Shown: in pieces, positions 3,903 to 7,186 of the stretch
Numbering within the stretch: position 1 is the stretch's first letter
Layout of the letters: each line of letters opens with the position of its first letter
NCBI GenBank assembly: GCA_003167305.1
Contig: PMTP01000167.1
Span: 17,868-25,053 of the forward strand
From: Acidobacteriaceae bacterium
GTDB taxonomy: Bacteria > Acidobacteriota > Terriglobia > Terriglobales > Acidobacteriaceae
Length of the DNA: 7,186 bases
Direction: 5' to 3'
Notes under the pieces: generated by a model
The model's input: only the letters and a program-made list of their open reading frames with translations
Told to the model about the DNA's origin: nothing
Databases searched by the model: none
Made by a program: the position numbers and the translations under genes

Positions 3903-6900
3903 TGCAGCATAAATGCGCTCTCGCTCGGATTACTTGCCGCAGATGAGGCCGACGTGATGCTCGACGGCAATGCTCCGCCTGTGGTAGTTCCCGTTCCACT
4001 TACATTCACATAAATTGTCGGCGTGCTGCCAGCGCCAGATTCATAAAACACCGCGCAGGCGCTGGCACAGTTGGTTGTTTCCGCAAAGATATAAGTCCCC
4101 GGAGTCAGCAAGACAGGCGTTGCCAGAGCTATATCAGTTACAGCCAAAGACGGAGCAAATGTCGTTCCTGCAGTTGCTCCGATGTCGGAAACAAGAGTCG
4201 CGGTAGTTCCTGAGACGCTGTAAATCCCTATGTCGTAAAGGTTCGCTGTGTTGTCTGCGGTGTACACTCTATAGGTGATGTGACTAGCGTACAACGCTAC
4301 AGGCAACGTGAAACCAAAGTAGGCCGTCTTGTTCTGCACGAAGGCTAATCCGGCCCCATTGTAGAAGAAGCCATTTGACCACATCAATGCAGTTTGATTT
4401 TGTGCGACGGGAGCTACCGCGCTGCCAGTTGGCTTGTAAGCCATCACTTGGTATGTGTTTGCAGCGGTTGGAACAGTCGCAACAGTGACGACACCACCAT
4501 TGCCGTTAGTCGCAAGGGCCAGTGTTGTAGCAACGCCAGTCCCAAGACCACTCAGCCCACTCAGCGGCGTTGCTGAGGCGGTGGAAGCAGTGGCCGCATT
4601 GCCCCCGATATTGAGACCTGCTGCCGTGCCTGTAAGTCCTGTTCCTGCTCCTACGAAACTCAAGCCATATATGTTGCCACTGCCATCAACTTTACCGCAG
4701 GGAATGGTCGTTCCGCAGTAGAAAAGCACCCCTCCGGTGCCTCCGCCAGCACCATATTGAACACCAATAGCTCCAGTTCCCTCTGAATTTATAGTTGTTC
4801 CGTTATTCGCTGTTGGACCGCCCCCTGAAAACAAAACTGCGCTGTTTGTCAAATCTTTCAAAGCCCAATTGCCGGAGGAATTCTTGTAGGCATCAAACAG
4901 GTTTATAGTTGTGCCCGTGGAAGTATCAGCCCACATTAAATTCACCTGCTGAGGTGTGGTTTTCCCCGCTCCAAGAATCATACTCATTGGGGCATCTTGA
5001 ACGTATTCTCTAACAACTTGACCAGTACCTGCGCCTGTACCCGTTACATTCATCCCATCTACATCATCATCAGTGATGGCCATAACCGTATTGCTACGAG
5101 CACCGTTTGCTTGAAGATTGTTCGTATTATCAGAGGTAATGAGGCTGCCCTGTGCGCTTGAACCGTCAAAGTAAGCGCCGTAGGTCGTGCAGCAACCGTC
5201 AGGCCGAATATCGTTCACGCCGCTCACGTAAGTATGAAGGCCGTAGTAGCATTCTTCCAAGTCTGTGCCGTGCATGTGGAACTCGCCAGCAACGATAGTT
5301 ACACAGGCTTGTGGCGATGTGTTTGACGAAGCAGAGATATGTGTGAGGCCATCAACATTGACCTGCGCCCATTCCATCAATCCTGTGCCGGTGACAAGCA
5401 CCCCCGTACCCCCGCTGAAATATGAATCATGGATGGCAAGCTGCTGTGAGTAGAATCCTGTCGTACTAAGCGAGTTCAATTCCAGGCTTGGCATTGTGTT
5501 GCTGCCGGATGTGGGCAGGCTGAGCCGAAGATTGTCGAGGACGACATTTACTGTAGGAGAACCCAAGTAGAGACCGCCAGCGTTGTTTCCTGTTCCACGA
5601 ATCCCAAAATGACTGAACACTATTCCCTGGGTAAAAACGCTGGGTGTTGAACCGTCAAGAATGCTCCACCCGAAACCTGAACCTGTACTTGGTCCAGAAA
5701 AGGTGAACATCGCCCCGGTATTTGTGCCAGCTATATTCGAGGGAATCACTTCACCGACCACGCTGAAATTTAGCACCTGATTTTGAACTTGAACCTGATA
5801 CGTTCCTTGATTGACTGTCAGGTTTGCAGGAAGCAGAATCTGCATTCCACTGGCGTTCGACGGCGTAAAGACAAGATTCGCGTCCAGGCTTTGAGAACCA
5901 GTCAAGTTTCGCGCATCGCAGATATTGCTCCCCGCCGCTGAAGCGGCAGCAAGGCAGTTAAGTATCTTCTCGCCCCACGCAGAACCAGCTTGGCGATCAG
6001 CTTGGACAAGAGCGCCTATAGTCCCAGCCGCGAGGGTACCTGCAATCACACTCGGCGCACTCACAGGCCCTGTAAACGCCGCGCCAGTGATAGACACGCC
6101 GCCCAGGTTCACCAATGCCCCAGACGCGGAGGTAGCCCCTGTGCCTCCTGCTGCGATTGAGACCGTGTTCGTGCCTGATATGGACGTGCCCGTTCCGCTG
6201 TAATAGGCTATCTGCCCGCTGGTCCCCGCGTTGACCGTTCCGTTGCTGCCCCCGGTGACGCAAGCTACGCCCGTATTGGTGATATACCCGGAGTTATCGA
6301 TTTGCAGGCAGTTATGGCCGCTGCTTGCAGCCAGTCCCGGAAACTTGATCGCTGTTGTGCCCGTAAAGCTCGCATATAGGCTGCTGCTGGCGCCGCCGTA
6401 AATATTGAATCCCGTCCCGGATCCTGTTTCATAGTTGACGCGCACAACACCGGAAGCGTTGGAAGCATTAATGTAGGTATCGCCGCTGTTGGTGCTCTGG
6501 TATGCCTTGAAGCTGTCCAATCCTCCGGTTGCCGAGGTGAGCGCCCAGTTATTGCTCGCATCCTTCACCATGTACCATTGGCTATTGCCATTCCAGTCCT
6601 TGTAGATGAAGGATTCCTTCTGACTGGCCGTCAATCCCGCCCACAAAGTTGCATCAATTTCCGCATCCGCCTGGTTCTTTACTGTCGGCGTGCCGGCAAG
6701 AGTTGACGTCCCGCCCACCTGTAGTGTTCCGTTGAACTGCGCGTTCCCGGCGCTGTTGATTGTCGCCACTGTGGTTTCGCTCGCTCCGCCCGACCCGATC
6801 ACTACCCCGCCGGTCCCCGAGTTATTCGACCCATTCAAAACTACTGCGCCGGTCCCTGCCGAATTAATAACTGTCTGATTGTTCGTGCTCGACTGCCCGT

Positions 6901-7186
6901 TGTTAAACTGCCCGATCGATAGCCGGTATACGTTGTTGAGCAGATCGTCGATTTGATAGAACTGCTCGCCCGCCGTCGCATCCGAGTACCCATCGATCCA
7001 GCGGTATCCATAATCCGTTTGAATCTCGTTCAGCAAGCCGCGTTCGTTTCCTGCTCCAATCCCCAGCCGGAAGTGGTTGGTGATCGAAGCGTCCTTCTGG
7101 CTCCCGTACCAATCACCATTCAAGCCGTTGAAACTCCTGTGAAATGTATCGAGGAAGCTGTTGCGCGTGCCGTTGTCCGTCAATGC
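3899..7186 (-). CDS. Large tail-fibre/tail-spike-like protein, 5' end outside window
   Basis: An open frame from the right edge to TGA (3899-3901), about 1,094 codons seen. A TTG at 7181-7183 is the first possible start, but the frame continues to the edge, so the gene is most likely 5'-partial; numbering here counts from that TTG. Domains in order: 1-95, a non-repetitive segment (FLDTFHRSFNGLNGDWYG, then a QTDYGYRWIDGY region), possibly the attachment end; 96-345, Gly/Ser/Asn-rich beta repeats, including a KDWNGNSQWYMVKD segment; 346-380, a tail-fibre-like AAGGTGATSASGALVNLG motif; about 405-715, a region with the texture of a right-handed beta-helix (VFSHFGIRG, LAIHDSYFSGG, VNVDGLTHIS, GTDLEECYYG); 760-875, a second beta-repeat region with GNAATAST; 935-1062, a beta-sandwich-like module (YFGFTL, LYDIGIYSVSG, TPGTYIFAETTNC). 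Overall this suggests a virion receptor-binding protein with possible polysaccharide binding or lyase activity. No catalytic residues can be assigned. It overlaps the next gene by four bases. Confidence 0.7.
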   Translation of the reverse strand, partial: ALTDNGTRNSFLDTFHRSFNGLNGDWYGSQKDASITNHFRLGIGAGNERGLLNEIQTDYGYRWIDGYSDATAGEQFYQIDDLLNNVYRLSIGQFNNGQSSTNNQTVINSAGTGAVVLNGSNNSGTGGVVIGSGGASETTVATINSAGNAQFNGTLQVGGTSTLAGTPTVKNQADAEIDATLWAGLTASQKESFIYKDWNGNSQWYMVKDASNNWALTSATGGLDSFKAYQSTNSGDTYINASNASGVVRVNYETGSGTGFNIYGGASSSLYASFTGTTAIKFPGLAASSGHNCLQIDNSGYITNTGVACVTGGSNGTVNAGTSGQIAYYSGTGTSISGTNTVSIAAGGTGATSASGALVNLGGVSITGAAFTGPVSAPSVIAGTLAAGTIGALVQADRQAGSAWGEKILNCLAAASAAGSNICDARNLTGSQSLDANLVFTPSNASGMQILLPANLTVNQGTYQVQVQNQVLNFSVVGEVIPSNIAGTNTGAMFTFSGPSTGSGFGWSILDGSTPSVFTQGIVFSHFGIRGTGNNAGGLYLGSPTVNVVLDNLRLSLPTSGSNTMPSLELNSLSTTGFYSQQLAIHDSYFSGGTGVLVTGTGLMEWAQVNVDGLTHISASSNTSPQACVTIVAGEFHMHGTDLEECYYGLHTYVSGVNDIRPDGCCTTYGAYFDGSSAQGSLITSDNTNNLQANGARSNTVMAITDDDVDGMNVTGTGAGTGQVVREYVQDAPMSMILGAGKTTPQQVNLMWADTSTGTTINLFDAYKNSSGNWALKDLTNSAVLFSGGGPTANNGTTINSEGTGAIGVQYGAGGGTGGVLFYCGTTIPCGKVDGSGNIYGLSFVGAGTGLTGTAAGLNIGGNAATASTASATPLSGLSGLGTGVATTLALATNGNGGVVTVATVPTAANTYQVMAYKPTGSAVAPVAQNQTALMWSNGFFYNGAGLAFVQNKTAYFGFTLPVALYASHITYRVYTADNTANLYDIGIYSVSGTTATLVSDIGATAGTTFAPSLAVTDIALATPVLLTPGTYIFAETTNCASACAVFYESGAGSTPTIYVNVSGTGTTTGGALPSSITSASSAASNPSESAFMLH

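Noticed and set aside
7181..7183. TTG as the true start of the large tail protein
   Set aside because: The frame is still open at the window edge, and no ribosome site can be seen, so it is only the first start-like codon available.

Overview
This window reads as one leftward (minus-strand) gene block of prophage or phage-remnant character in a GC-rich bacterial genome. I infer Acidobacteriota (Terriglobia-like) as the host. The basis is the HipA_2-type kinase, the style of the tail-like protein and the hairpin-plus-heptamer intergenic repeat, which I associate with that group from memory. No rRNA or other taxonomic marker is present, so this is a moderate-confidence guess. The terminase and kinase genes look GC-rich. 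The tail-like genes are closer to balanced, and roughly 2,880-3,300 is visibly AT-richer, so the block looks mosaic.

Layout in the direction of transcription (right to left): (1) 7186-3899, a very large Gly/Ser/Thr/Asn-rich tail-fibre or tail-spike-like protein, cut at its 5' end by the window edge. (2) 3902-3312, a small protein of YadA-head-like repeats that overlaps gene 1 through a TTGA stop/start; its N-terminus is doubtful. (3) A stem-loop with a C(UACG)G loop just after that gene. (4) 3230-2901, a two-knuckle zinc-finger protein whose second knuckle is broken by a frameshift and whose natural C-terminus seems replaced by unrelated GC-rich sequence. (5) About 2890-2768, the apparent C-terminal tail of another, decapitated gene. 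(6) 2767-2646, a leader with two mutually exclusive inverted repeats and a possible 46-codon ORF. (7) 2645-1098, a full-length phage-type terminase large subunit. (8) 1106-910, an intergenic composite repeat: a strong 14-bp hairpin between two oppositely oriented arrays of a degenerate 7-bp unit. (9) 851 to the left edge, a HipA_2-family kinase-like protein, open through the edge.

Together the genes suggest a host-recognition (tail fibre/spike) end next to a packaging ATPase/nuclease. The usual portal, protease and capsid genes are absent beside the terminase, a HipA-like kinase lies downstream of it, and broken gene pieces separate the two halves. This fits a rearranged or decaying prophage better than an intact one. 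There are no tRNA genes, rRNA genes, CRISPR arrays or recognisable transposase genes. I found no coherent new multi-gene system. The most unusual items are the nested-dyad intergenic element, the terminase leader and the broken zinc-finger/remnant joint.
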